From Bacteroidales bacterium (GTDB lineage Bacteria > Bacteroidota > Bacteroidia > Bacteroidales > WCHB1-69): a DNA stretch of 64,000 nt. The translations under genes and the position numbers were made by a program. Every line of letters begins with the position of its first letter. The stretch's first letter is position 1. The DNA lies in contig JAFTCA010000010.1 of assembly GCA_017454945.1 (NCBI GenBank), positions 62,001-126,000 on the forward strand, in the 5' to 3' direction. Below the pieces are notes generated by a model that saw only the letters and a program-made list of their open reading frames with translations, was not told where the DNA came from and ran no database searches. Below are positions 43,496 to 51,886 of the stretch, piece by piece.

Positions 43496-44581
43496 ATGAA
43501 TAGACTCATATTAATAGGCAACGGCTTCGATTTAGCACATGGTTTGAAAACCAGCTATGCCGATTTTATTGATTGGTATTGGACTAAACGAGTCAAAGGT
43601 TTCAGAGGGCTTCATAGTACAATATCAAATGATGGTCTGTGTGATTTGAGATTCAAAGACAAAAATAACTCGTGGAATGCTTGGGCTTTCAATAATAATC
43701 TTTTTTCAGACAATATTGATGGCAAAGCAATTATTGACATTATTAAAAACCACGCCCAATATTTTTCAGTTGGTTTTGCTCCAATGTTTCACGAAATATG
43801 CCAAAATATTGAGAGCAAAGGATGGGTAGATATAGAGGAAATCTTTTACAAGCATTTGACGCAAGATGACAAGAATCTCCCGACGAAAATCAATAGAGAA
43901 CTAGATATCCTTAAAGCCTATTTGATTGAGTATTTGACGGAAATCCAGAAAAATATTTCTGACAAAATCATTCTCCAAAATATTAAATCAAAAATTTCCG
44001 AACCAATCAAAGAAACTGATATTGCTATCGGCTCAATGGCAGCCTTTAACGATTGGAAGGGAATGTTTAATAATCCTGATGAATTTTTGTTGTTGAATTT
44101 CAATTATACTTCAACAGCGAATATCTATGTTTCTAAATTAGACATGTATTCACTCACACATATACATATTCATGGTAATCTAAATAATCCTCAAAGTGTT
44201 ATTTTTGGATATGGTGACGAATTGGATGATAATTTCAAAAATCTTCTTAGGAAAAATGACAACGAGTATTTGAAAAATATTAAATCAATAAAATACTTGG
44301 AATCATCAAATTATCGGAACATGCTTGAATTTATTGAATCCGATTCATATCAAGTCTATATTATGGGACATTCGTGTGGAATATCGGATAGAACATTACT
44401 AAATACTTTATTTGAACATAAAAATTGTGTTTCCATTAAACCCTTTTATCACAAAAGAAACGATGGCTCAGATAATTATATGGAAATAGTCCAAAACATT
44501 TCACGAAATTTCACGGATATGAAACTGATGCGAGACAGAGTTGTCAATAAGACATTATGTAAAAGCTTGTTAGAAGAATAA
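43496..44581 (+). CDS. AbiH-family abortive-infection protein
   Basis: A 361-residue protein starting MNRLILIGNGFDLAHGLKTS, the Rossmann-like nucleotide-binding signature of the AbiH family (PF14253), followed by YADFIDWYW, a long helical middle, NFNYTSTANIY, HIHGNLNNPQSVIFGYGDEL and IMGHSCGISDRTLLN. AbiH was first found as a lactococcal phage-abortion protein; the mechanism is unknown. It ends the restriction-DUF2806 operon, with an intrinsic terminator 62 bases later. Confidence 0.88.
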   Translation: MNRLILIGNGFDLAHGLKTSYADFIDWYWTKRVKGFRGLHSTISNDGLCDLRFKDKNNSWNAWAFNNNLFSDNIDGKAIIDIIKNHAQYFSVGFAPMFHEICQNIESKGWVDIEEIFYKHLTQDDKNLPTKINRELDILKAYLIEYLTEIQKNISDKIILQNIKSKISEPIKETDIAIGSMAAFNDWKGMFNNPDEFLLLNFNYTSTANIYVSKLDMYSLTHIHIHGNLNNPQSVIFGYGDELDDNFKNLLRKNDNEYLKNIKSIKYLESSNYRNMLEFIESDSYQVYIMGHSCGISDRTLLNTLFEHKNCVSIKPFYHKRNDGSDNYMEIVQNISRNFTDMKLMRDRVVNKTLCKSLLEE

Positions 44582-44643
44582 AAGGTGCGCAGTGCCGTCA
44601 TCGACGATTTGTAATTTTAATAAATCCTTATTACAAAACCGTG

Positions 44644-44667
44644 CAACCTCTACGAGGTTGTTTTTTT
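44644..44667 (+). terminator. Intrinsic terminator of the defence operon
   Basis: Stem CAACCTC-TAC-GAGGTTG followed by T7. Confidence 0.85.
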
Positions 44668-44775
44668 GACAACCACCATGGCTATTGACATGTATTCCCG
44701 ATGGGAACGCAATTACCATTGCATATCTAAGTTGAGGGTTCTTCCTCTGTAAAACTTTTTTTAGTTTTATATGTA
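44644..44775. other. Hairpin cluster between AbiH and the YhcG gene
   Basis: The 349-bp gap 44582-44930 has, after the terminator, TTCCC-GAT-GGGAA (44695-44707), GCAAT-TACC-ATTGC (44709-44722), GAGG...CCTC (44734-44747) and an AAAACT...AGTTTT pair. Further on are a promoter (44789) and the palindrome CGAAAAT/ATTTTCG. No coding frame is seen. Confidence 0.5.
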
Positions 44776-44788
44776 ATTAATTTTTTAT

Positions 44789-44796
44789 TATTTTTG
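44789..44796 (+). promoter_or_regulatory. -7 promoter box TATTTTTG for the YhcG gene
   Basis: Leaves a leader of about 130 bases before ATG 44931. Confidence 0.6.
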
Positions 44797-44930
44797 CAGC
44801 GAAAATATTTTCGTTTTCCTTGCGGTCATTTAATAATAAAACATCCTTCTCGGGTTGTGAGATATTTTCAAAATCTCTCCCAAATATAGGATATTTTATT
44901 TAATAACTTAATAAAAAAAACATTGTGGCT

Positions 44931-45989
44931 ATGAAAAAAGATAACCAAGAAGAAAATCCAGATAACCAAATTCAAATAGACAAGCTGTATAACGATGTGC
45001 GCAAAATCATAGACTCCGCACGTAATAATGCCATACGAAGCGTTGATTTTTGCCGTGTCCAGATGTATTGGCTTATGGGACAACGAATATTCGAAGAAGA
45101 ACAGCAGGGAAAGACAAGAGCCGCATACGGATCCTTTCTGCTTCAAAATCTCGCAAAAAGACTGGAGCCCGAGTTCGGAAGCGGCTTTGGATATCGTCAA
45201 CTTAAATTTTGCAGGCAATTTTACAGGACATATCCAAATAGGAACACACTGCGTTCCCAATTGAACTGGAGCCAATACCGAATGTTAATTCAAATTCCTG
45301 ATCCCGAAAAACGAGAATATTATGAAATTGAATCTGTCAATAATGCATGGTCGGCACGTGAAACAGAAAGACAAATAAACGCCATGCTTTATGAACGGCT
45401 GCTTGTAAATAACGACAAGGAGAAAGTGTTGGCCATAGCGCGGAAAGAGCGAATTCCGGATGACCCAACAGAAATTATCAAAGCACCTATGGTACTTGAA
45501 TTTCTAGGACTTCATAGGGAAAGCAGCTATTATGAGAAAGACCTTGAATCTGCCATCATCACACACTTGACCGAGTTTCTTCTTGAAATGGGCAAGGGCT
45601 TCTCTTTCGTCGCGCGCCAAAAACGACTATTGCTAGAAGATAATGAGTTTTTCATAGACCTTGTTCTCTATAATCGATTGCTGCGATGTCATGTCATCAT
45701 CGAACTGAAAACAGGGAAACTTACTCATCAAGATTTAGGACAACTACAGATGTATGTTAATTATTTTGACCGATACGAAAAATTACCAGATGAGAATTCC
45801 ACCATAGGCATTCTTCTCTGTACTGCAAAAAATGACACCGTGGTGCGCATGACCCTACCCGCCGACAACAAGAACATTCTTGCACACGAATACCAACTAT
45901 ATCTTCCCACAACAGAACAGTTAATAGAAGAAGTCAGTGAGGTGAAAAAGATGACTCTCAAAAAAAATAATCCCCCATTTTACCGATAG
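44931..45989 (+). CDS. YhcG/DUF1016 family PDDEXK nuclease
   Basis: A 352-residue protein. The N-terminal DUF1016_N helical domain (about 20-165) has YWLMGQRIFEEEQQGK, YGSFLLQNLAKRLEPEFG and WSQYRMLIQI. The C-terminal domain has LESAIITHLTEFLLEMGKGF, FVARQKRLLLEDNEFFIDLV and VIIELKTGKL, giving the D-(E/Q)xK nuclease core. YhcG proteins are restriction-like nucleases found in defence islands and beside type I systems. GTG at 44925 is an alternative start. It has its own promoter, so it may be a separate module. Confidence 0.88.
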   Translation: MKKDNQEENPDNQIQIDKLYNDVRKIIDSARNNAIRSVDFCRVQMYWLMGQRIFEEEQQGKTRAAYGSFLLQNLAKRLEPEFGSGFGYRQLKFCRQFYRTYPNRNTLRSQLNWSQYRMLIQIPDPEKREYYEIESVNNAWSARETERQINAMLYERLLVNNDKEKVLAIARKERIPDDPTEIIKAPMVLEFLGLHRESSYYEKDLESAIITHLTEFLLEMGKGFSFVARQKRLLLEDNEFFIDLVLYNRLLRCHVIIELKTGKLTHQDLGQLQMYVNYFDRYEKLPDENSTIGILLCTAKNDTVVRMTLPADNKNILAHEYQLYLPTTEQLIEEVSEVKKMTLKKNNPPFYR

Positions 45990-46001
45990 AATGAATTTTA
46001 T

Positions 46002-46009
46002 TATTTTTG
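46002..46009 (+). promoter_or_regulatory. -7 promoter box TATTTTTG for yebC
   Basis: 34 bases before the ATG at 46044. Confidence 0.65.
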
Positions 46010-46043
46010 CATTCTAATACAGAAATAAAAACACGATAACACT

Positions 46044-46754
46044 ATGGGAAGAGCATTTGAATTTAGAAAAGCTAGAAAATTTAAAAGATGGGGAAATATG
46101 TCCAGAACCTTTACGCGTCTGGGCAAGGAAATAACAATTGCAGCCAAAGCCGGTGGTCCCGACCCGTCGGGTAACGCCCGCCTGCGTCTGCTCATTCAGA
46201 CCGCCCGCTCGGAAAACATGCCGAAAGACAATGTGGAAAGAGCCATCAAGCGCGCCTTCGAGAAGGACACCTCCGACTACAAAGAAATGGTTTACGAAGG
46301 CTATGCACCCCACGGCGTGGCCGTGCTCATTGAAGCCGCTACCGACAACAACCAGCGCACCGTCGCCAACCTGCGCAGCTACTTCAACAAGTTCGGCGGC
46401 AACCTCGGCACCTCGGGCATGCTCGACTTCCTGTTCGACCGCAAATGCGTCTTCACCATAGCCCCAAAAGAAGGCGTGGACCTCGAAGAACTGGAACTGG
46501 AACTGATTGACTACGGCGTGGAAGAACTCTTCGCCGAAGAGGACGAAATCGTCATCTATGCCGAATTCCAGAACTTTGGTCCCATCCAGAAATATCTGGA
46601 AGAAAACAACTTCGAAATCAAGTCGTTCAAGTTCGAACGTATCCCCAACGACATGAAACAACTGACCGACGAGGAAAAGGAAGAAGTGGAGAAACTGCTG
46701 GAGAAAATCGAAGAGGACGACGACGTAACTAACGTATTTCACAATATGGAATAG
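46044..46754 (+). CDS. YebC/PmpR/TACO1-family protein
   Basis: A 236-residue YebC-family protein with GRAFEFRKARKFKRWGNMSR at the start (the usual MAGHSxW... end is replaced by the Bacteroidota form), TRLGKEITIAAKAGGPDP, NMPKDNVERAIKRA, VYEGYAPHGVAVLIE and a C-terminal domain with LYxxx-type DYGVEELF. Family members were called transcription regulators; recent work on relatives links them to ribosomes at proline stretches. First core gene after the defence island. Confidence 0.92.
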   Translation: MGRAFEFRKARKFKRWGNMSRTFTRLGKEITIAAKAGGPDPSGNARLRLLIQTARSENMPKDNVERAIKRAFEKDTSDYKEMVYEGYAPHGVAVLIEAATDNNQRTVANLRSYFNKFGGNLGTSGMLDFLFDRKCVFTIAPKEGVDLEELELELIDYGVEELFAEEDEIVIYAEFQNFGPIQKYLEENNFEIKSFKFERIPNDMKQLTDEEKEEVEKLLEKIEEDDDVTNVFHNME

Positions 46755-46761
46755 TATTTCC

Positions 46762-46789
46762 GTAGGTGCGTTGCACGCAACGCACCTAC
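46762..46789. repeat. REP-like GTAG/CTAC palindrome, copy 4
   Basis: 13-base arms GTAGGTGCGTTGC / GCAACGCACCTAC with AC between; between yebC and the pRiA4b-like gene. Confidence 0.85.
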
Positions 46790-46810
46790 ACCATAAAACC
46801 ATTAACGACT

Positions 46811-47413
46811 ATGCAGTACATTTACAAATTCAGGGTTTACTACGATGAAGTGGAGGACTTCAGTCGCGACATTGAAATCCTTTCCTCCGACAATTTCGAG
46901 TCGTTCCACCATATTCTCTTCTCGTCTATCGGGCTCACCGGCAACGAGTTGTCATCATTCTTCGTTTGCGACACCAAGTGGAACAAGCAGAAGGAGATTA
47001 CCTTGATTGACATGGGCGACGACAGCGAAACCACAGAGCCAGAATATGACGAAGAGGACGACTTCGGCGCCAAGTCGCATCTCCCGAAATTTGTAATGAA
47101 AGAGTCGGTGCTGAAGAAATTCATCTCCGACCCGCACCAGCATATCATCTATGAATACGACTTTCTGAATCCCAAAACCTTCTACATCGAACTGCTGAAG
47201 ACCCTGCAGGCCGAAGACGGCGTGGAATACCCGCGCTGCACCAGCTCGGTGAAGACACTGCCGAAGGAGACGCCGAAGAACATCCACCTGGAAGATCCGC
47301 TCGACGAGTTCCTCGAAGAGGAAGACGACGACCTGGACACCGGCTACGGCGACGGTCTCGATGAAGAAGACTACAGCAACATGGATGGCTTTGGAGATTT
47401 CAACGAATTTTAA
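46811..47413 (+). CDS. Plasmid pRiA4b ORF-3-like protein
   Basis: A 200-residue protein with an N-terminal YKFRVYYDEVEDFSRDIEIL, then HHILFSSIGLTGNELSSFFV and YEYDFLNPKTFYIELLKTL, the pattern of PF07929 (pRiA4b ORF-3-like). The last 40 residues are a very acidic tail (EFLEEEDDDLDTGYGDG). Its start is ATG 46811. Function unknown. The miaA frame begins inside its 3' end, so the two genes overlap. Confidence 0.75.
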   Translation: MQYIYKFRVYYDEVEDFSRDIEILSSDNFESFHHILFSSIGLTGNELSSFFVCDTKWNKQKEITLIDMGDDSETTEPEYDEEDDFGAKSHLPKFVMKESVLKKFISDPHQHIIYEYDFLNPKTFYIELLKTLQAEDGVEYPRCTSSVKTLPKETPKNIHLEDPLDEFLEEEDDDLDTGYGDGLDEEDYSNMDGFGDFNEF

Positions 47414-48278
47414 CCGACCCACCCTGCTGGTCATCACTGGACCGACGGCTGTTGGCAAGACCGAACTCACCATCCGGCTGGCGCAACAACACCATGCGCC
47501 TATCGTCTCGGCCGACTCGCGCCAGTTCTACCGCGAAATGAAAATCGGCACGGCCTGCCCCAGCGACGAAGAGCTGCGACAGGCCGACCACTATTTTATC
47601 GGCACCCTTTCCATCCACGACTACTACAGCGTTTCGCGCTACGAACAGGATGTGCTGCAACTGCTGCCGCAGCTCTTCGCACAGAGCAACCTCGTTATCA
47701 TGACCGGTGGCAGCGGCCTTTACATCGATGCCGTCTGCAAAGGCATTGACCCGCTGCCCGACCCCGATCCCGACATACGCCAACATGTCAACGAACTGTT
47801 CAAACGCGAGGGCATCGAAGCCTTACGCCGCCAGCTGCGCATCCTCGACCCCGACTTCTGCCGCACCACCGACATGGCCAACCACAAGCGCCTCATCCGC
47901 GCGCTGGAAGTGTGCCTGCAAACCGGCCACCCCTTCTCGCAACAGCTGGGCGGCGAAGCCAAAGCACGCGACTTCGACATCGTGAAATACTGCCTTGTGC
48001 GCCCGCGCGAGGAACTGTTCGCCCGCATCAACCGACGCGTGGAGGTGATGATGGACCACGGCCTGCTCGACGAAGCCCAAAGCCTCTACCCCTACAAACA
48101 CCTCAACGCCCTCAACACCGTGGGCTACAAGGAGTTGTTTGACTATATGGATGGCAAACTGTCGCTGGAACAAGCGGTGGAAGACATCAAGACCCACACC
48201 CGCCGCTACGCCAAGCGCCAAATGACCTGGTTTAACCGCGACGGCGGCTACACCTTTTGCGAACTGAAAGAAAAATAG
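47385..48278 (+). CDS. miaA: tRNA dimethylallyltransferase
   Basis: A 297-residue enzyme that adds a dimethylallyl group to A37 of UNN-decoding tRNAs. P-loop GPTAVGKTEL near the start, SADSRQFYREMKIGT, MTGGSGLYIDAVCKG, NHKRLIRALEV and C-terminal RRYAKRQMTWF are all family marks. ATG 47385 is chosen; ATG 47361 would add eight residues, both overlapping the preceding gene. Confidence 0.93.
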   Translation: MALEISTNFNRPTLLVITGPTAVGKTELTIRLAQQHHAPIVSADSRQFYREMKIGTACPSDEELRQADHYFIGTLSIHDYYSVSRYEQDVLQLLPQLFAQSNLVIMTGGSGLYIDAVCKGIDPLPDPDPDIRQHVNELFKREGIEALRRQLRILDPDFCRTTDMANHKRLIRALEVCLQTGHPFSQQLGGEAKARDFDIVKYCLVRPREELFARINRRVEVMMDHGLLDEAQSLYPYKHLNALNTVGYKELFDYMDGKLSLEQAVEDIKTHTRRYAKRQMTWFNRDGGYTFCELKEK

Positions 48279-48287
48279 ACCTTAATA

Positions 48288-48941
48288 TTACATCGGAACC
48301 ACGCTGGCCTCTGTCAATTTCTCAAAAGAAGAATTGTTATTAAGCTGATAAAAGCGGTTGCCATTCAGCAAGTAATACTCACCCTTGATGTAATAGATTT
48401 CGATTTTCGACACATCCATCCCTTTGATTTTCAACATCAGATTGTCGCGATAGTAGGTAATACGGTTTTTGATGGGCGAGTTCCACTGCTCGACCAGAAA
48501 ATACTCCGTCTGTGCCGGCTTGAGTGTGTCGGCCTCGGCAAAATGCACTTTCACGCGCCGATTGGCCACCATCTTTTCTTCTGAGACAGGCTCGGCTTCG
48601 TAATCTTCCATCATAAAATCGACCTCATCCAACTCATTATCAAATGATTCTGAAAAGAGCACCAATGTGTCGGTCTGCAAAGTGTCGGCCGCAGGCTGCA
48701 TCTTGCGACCTTGCGCCTCCACGGGGGCTGGCGTCACCGCCACGCTCTCCAAATCCTCAGCTTCATCGTCCGGCACCGCCCGCTCAATCAGTTTGACCCA
48801 ACGCACATGCTCGGGAAAGAAATGTTTGTCAATGAGATAAAGCGACAGGCTCAACACAAAACCCACTATCACTCCAATGAGGAGAAAGAGCCAGTTTCTG
48901 TTTTTATCCTTCTGTTTTTCAGTTTTTTGCGTTGAATCCAT
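48288..48941 (-). CDS. Single-pass membrane protein, function unknown
   Basis: A 217-residue protein with a charged N-terminus, one membrane helix (WLFLLIGVIVGFVLSLSLYL), a low-complexity acidic middle (about 60-125) and a folded C-terminal part (about 130-217: HFAEADTLKPAQTEYFLVEQ, then repeated ITYYRDNLMLKIKG, IEIYYIKGEYYLLNG). I recognise no family. It converges on miaA, 9 bases apart. ATG 48950 is an alternative start; the promoter is at 48962. Confidence 0.65.
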   Translation of the reverse strand: MDSTQKTEKQKDKNRNWLFLLIGVIVGFVLSLSLYLIDKHFFPEHVRWVKLIERAVPDDEAEDLESVAVTPAPVEAQGRKMQPAADTLQTDTLVLFSESFDNELDEVDFMMEDYEAEPVSEEKMVANRRVKVHFAEADTLKPAQTEYFLVEQWNSPIKNRITYYRDNLMLKIKGMDVSKIEIYYIKGEYYLLNGNRFYQLNNNSSFEKLTEASVVPM

Positions 48942-48961
48942 ATCACCCATAGAATACTGAG

Positions 48962-48969
48962 CAAAAATA
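48962..48969 (-). promoter_or_regulatory. -7 promoter box TATTTTTG, minus strand
   Basis: Plus-strand CAAAAATA upstream of the single-pass membrane protein; divergent from the box at 49016. Confidence 0.55.
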
Positions 48970-49015
48970 CAAATTATTTGATAGTCAAGAGAGGGAAAAG
49001 AACAGCAAAAAAGAT

Positions 49016-49023
49016 TATTTTTG
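49016..49023 (+). promoter_or_regulatory. -7 promoter box TATTTTTG for the lytic transglycosylase
   Basis: Rules out the in-frame start at 48978 and supports ATG 49071 (or 49044). Confidence 0.6.
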
Positions 49024-49070
49024 CATATCTGTTCAAACCCATCATGAGGCTACGCCTAAACGACCCAACT

Positions 49071-50054
49071 ATGAAAAAACGCATCCTTATTGTGGCGGGC
49101 ATCGGGCTGAGTGTGCTGCTCACCATCGGACTGGCGTGCTACGCCATCAAGCAGACCGAAGCCCTGAACGATGACTACACGCCGCACTGCTACTACGACA
49201 ACACGCTTTCGGCACCCTATATTCCCGAGCAGCTGACCTTTGCCGGCGAAGAGGTGCCGCTGGACATCTACTGGGTGCGCGAAAGTCTTGACCGCGAGCT
49301 GATTGGTGTCTGCTACCAGCACTCGCTCACACTGATGACCTTCAAGCTGTCGGGGCGCTGGCTGCCCGTCATCGAGCCGATACTCAAGGAGGAAGGCCTG
49401 CCCGACGATTTCAAATACCTCTGCATGGCCGAGAGCAACCTGCGCCAGGTGGTGTCGCCCGCCAAGGCCGCCGGCTTCTGGCAGTTTATGGATGCCACCG
49501 CCAAGCTGTACGGACTGGAGGTACGTGAGGATGTGGACGAGCGCTACCATGTGGAGAAGGCCACCCGCGCCGCCTGCCGCTACCTCAAGGGCTCAAAACA
49601 AAGGCTCGGCAGTTGGGCACTGGCAGCAGCAGCCTACAACATGGGCGAAGGCGGCGTGAAGAAGAACATGACCGCCCAATCGTGCGACAACTACTGGGAC
49701 CTCTACCTCAATCAGGAGACCGCCCGCTACATGTACCGCATACTGGCCTACAAGTGCGTCTTCGAAAATCCCCAGCAGTACGGTGTGCGCCTCACCAAAG
49801 CCGACCTCTATTCGCCTATCCCCACCAAAGAGGTGGAAGTCACCACGTCGATTCCCGACCTCTACAAGTTCGCCCAGGAGCACCACACCACCTACCGCGA
49901 ACTGAAAGAGCTCAACCCGTGGCTACGGAGCAAGAAGCTGACCGTGAGCGAGAAGAAATACATCATCAAGGTGCCTCAAAAGTCGAAAGAAAGCTATTTC
50001 AACCTCTTCCGCAACAACCCCAACACCTACCAACATATTGGGGATACGTTGTGA
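49071..50054 (+). CDS. MltD-like lytic transglycosylase
   Basis: A 327-residue envelope enzyme: signal peptide or anchor (MKKRILIVAGIGLSVLLTIG), then a soluble lytic transglycosylase domain (about 85-245) with the catalytic Glu in MAESNLRQVVSPAKAAGFWQ, the YGLEVREDVDER stretch and AAAYNMGEGGV. The C-terminal about 60 residues (YRELKELNPWLRSKKLTV) are LysM-like. It cleaves peptidoglycan glycan strands to anhydromuropeptides. ATG 49044 is an alternative. Confidence 0.88.
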   Translation: MKKRILIVAGIGLSVLLTIGLACYAIKQTEALNDDYTPHCYYDNTLSAPYIPEQLTFAGEEVPLDIYWVRESLDRELIGVCYQHSLTLMTFKLSGRWLPVIEPILKEEGLPDDFKYLCMAESNLRQVVSPAKAAGFWQFMDATAKLYGLEVREDVDERYHVEKATRAACRYLKGSKQRLGSWALAAAAYNMGEGGVKKNMTAQSCDNYWDLYLNQETARYMYRILAYKCVFENPQQYGVRLTKADLYSPIPTKEVEVTTSIPDLYKFAQEHHTTYRELKELNPWLRSKKLTVSEKKYIIKVPQKSKESYFNLFRNNPNTYQHIGDTL

Positions 50055-50099
50055 GAGGAGAGAGGAGAGATGAAAACTGAAAATTGAAAACTGAAAGTT

Positions 50100-50127
50100 G
50101 TAGAGATGGGGCGTGCCCCGTCTCTAC
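50100..50127. repeat. REP-like GTAG/CTAC palindrome, copy 5
   Basis: Arms GTAGAGATGGGGC / GCCCCGTCTCTAC with one G-T mismatch (a G-U pair in RNA) and centre GT. Confidence 0.8.
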
Positions 50128-50276
50128 GGTTTGCCACCTTCAGATTTCTGTTCTTCACTACTTAACTCCATAGTTTCTTAACTTCTTAACTATTCTTTGT
50201 TCCACATAACACACAACATTTTACATTGAATATCAACTATTTAAATATTTACATTTAAAAAAAACAACGCAAATCG

Positions 50277-50306
50277 TTGCACGAATAAAAAAAAGTGCTA
50301 TTTTTG
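50277..50306 (+). promoter_or_regulatory. Promoter of tRNA-Phe
   Basis: -33 TTG (50277-50279), 19-base spacer, -7 TATTTTTG (50299-50306). Confidence 0.7.
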
Positions 50307-50324
50307 CAGCCTCAAACCAAAGGA

Positions 50325-50400
<76 letters not shown>

Positions 50401-50403
50401 CAA

Positions 50404-50430
50404 AACGCCGAAGGAAACTTCGGCGTTTTT
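50404..50430 (+). terminator. Intrinsic terminator of tRNA-Phe
   Basis: Stem CGCCGAAG-GAAA-CTTCGGCG followed by T5. Confidence 0.9.
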
Positions 50431-50444
50431 GTTTTTTGCCATTC

Positions 50445-50585
50445 TCTCAACAATTAAACACTCAACAATTAAACACTTCAACTTCTCTTAACTCCTTAAC
50501 TTCTTAGTTTCTTAACTTCTCACTTTTCACTCCTCACTTCTCACTTTTCACTTTAACAACTCAACAATTAAACAATTCAACAATT
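50445..50585. repeat. Low-complexity CAATTAAAC / TTAACTTC repeat spacer
   Basis: Short degenerate units of CAACAATTAAACA, CTTAACTTCTTAG and CACTTTTCACTCCTCACTT fill the gap before rluD; similar text is at 50150-50190. Confidence 0.55.
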
Positions 50586-50590
50586 ATTCG

Positions 50591-50598
50591 TAGCTTTG
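50591..50598 (+). promoter_or_regulatory. -7 promoter box TAGCTTTG for rluD
   Basis: 19 bases before the ATG at 50618. Confidence 0.6.
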
Positions 50599-50617
50599 CA
50601 GTTCCAAACCTGACCCC

Positions 50618-51688
50618 ATGAGCACGAAAAACTCCGACATGGCAGAGAACCTTACCCCTGAAGAAGAGAAAGACGAACTATATGAACACTTTAGGTTCGA
50701 GGTGGACAAAGGTACCGAGCTAATCCGATTGGACAAATATTTGCAGAACCTGATTGCCAACACCTCGCGCAACAAAGTGCAACAGGCCGCCAAAGCAGGC
50801 TGCATCCTCGTCAACGGCAAGCCCGAAAAACAAAACTATCGTGTTCATCCTCTTGATGTTATATCCGTACTGATGCCCAACCCGCCCCGCGATACGGAGG
50901 TGCTGCCTGAAAATATCCCCTTGGATATCACCTACGAGGACGACGACATCATCGTCATCAACAAAGCCCCGGGCATGGTGGTGCACCCCGCCTACGCCAA
51001 CTACACGGGCACGCTGGTCAACGCCCTCACCTACCACCTGCAGGGCAAGAAAGGCCGCGACGGCGAGGAGATGAAACCGATGCTGGTGCACCGCATCGAC
51101 AAGAACACCTCGGGCATCATGATTGTGGCCAAAAACGAGTACAGCCAGATGACACTCGCCAAAGACTTCTTCGATCACACCATCAACCGCGCCTACCAAG
51201 CGCTGGTGTGGGGCGACTTTAAAGAGGACGAGGGCACCGTCACCGGCAACGTGGGGCGCCACCCCAAAGAGCGCACCTGCATGACCGTCTTCCCCGACGG
51301 CGAGGCCGGCAAACACGCCGTCACCCACTACAAGGTACTGGAGCGCTTCGGCTACGTAACCCTCATTGAGTGCCGCCTTGAAACGGGCCGCACACACCAG
51401 ATTCGCGTGCACATGCAACACATCGGCCACCCACTGTTCAACGACGCCACCTACGGCGGCGACCGCATCCTGAAAGGCACCACCTTCAACAAGTACAAAC
51501 AGTTCATCGACAACTGCTTCCAGCTGATGCCACGACAGGCCCTGCACGCCAAATCGCTGGGTATCACCCACCCCGTGACCAAGAAGGCCATGCTCTTCGA
51601 CTCGGAGCTGCCAGCCGACTTCCAGGCCGTACTCGACAAATGGCGCCACTATGTGCAGCATGTTAATGTGTTTGAGGATGAGGAGTGA
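50618..51688 (+). CDS. rluD: 23S rRNA pseudouridine synthase, RluD/RluA family
   Basis: A 356-residue enzyme: charged N-terminus, S4 RNA-binding domain (about 30-90, RLDKYLQNLIANTSRNKVQQ), then the catalytic domain with VHRIDKNTSGIMIVAKN, holding the nucleophilic Asp in HRIDKNTSG, plus GRTHQIRVHMQHIGHPLFND. It isomerises uridines of the large-subunit rRNA. RluD is the usual name for the Bacteroidota S4-containing member; exact target sites are not shown. Confidence 0.9.
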   Translation: MSTKNSDMAENLTPEEEKDELYEHFRFEVDKGTELIRLDKYLQNLIANTSRNKVQQAAKAGCILVNGKPEKQNYRVHPLDVISVLMPNPPRDTEVLPENIPLDITYEDDDIIVINKAPGMVVHPAYANYTGTLVNALTYHLQGKKGRDGEEMKPMLVHRIDKNTSGIMIVAKNEYSQMTLAKDFFDHTINRAYQALVWGDFKEDEGTVTGNVGRHPKERTCMTVFPDGEAGKHAVTHYKVLERFGYVTLIECRLETGRTHQIRVHMQHIGHPLFNDATYGGDRILKGTTFNKYKQFIDNCFQLMPRQALHAKSLGITHPVTKKAMLFDSELPADFQAVLDKWRHYVQHVNVFEDEE

Positions 51689-51880
51689 AGGGAGTTAAGG
51701 AGCTGAAGTGAGAAGTGAGAAGTGAATAGTGAAGAGTTAAGAAGTTAAGAAGTTAAGAAGTTAAGAAGTTAAGAATTATGGAATTATGGAATTTGTTCTT
51801 TGTTTTTTGTTCTTTGAATTCTGAATTTTGAATTTGTTCTTAATTATACATTGTAAATTGTAAATTATAAATTATAAATT
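51689..51880. repeat. Low-complexity TTAAGAAG / TTGTTCTTTG / TAAATTGTAAAT spacer
   Basis: About 190 bases of short tandem units: GTGAGAAGTGAGAA, then four copies of AGTTAAGA, then GGAATTATGGAATT, TTTTGTTCTTTG and repeated TTGTAAATTATAAAT up to the ATG at 51887. No coding or stable hairpin. Confidence 0.7.
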
Positions 51881-51886
51881 GTAATC

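Noticed and set aside
38246..45989. Classical type I restriction system with hsdR
   Set aside because: No DEAD-box translocase gene is present; the nuclease domain is fused to the methylase.
51730..51780. Tandem AGTTAAGA units considered as a CRISPR array
   Set aside because: Units are short, contiguous and lack spacers; no cas genes.
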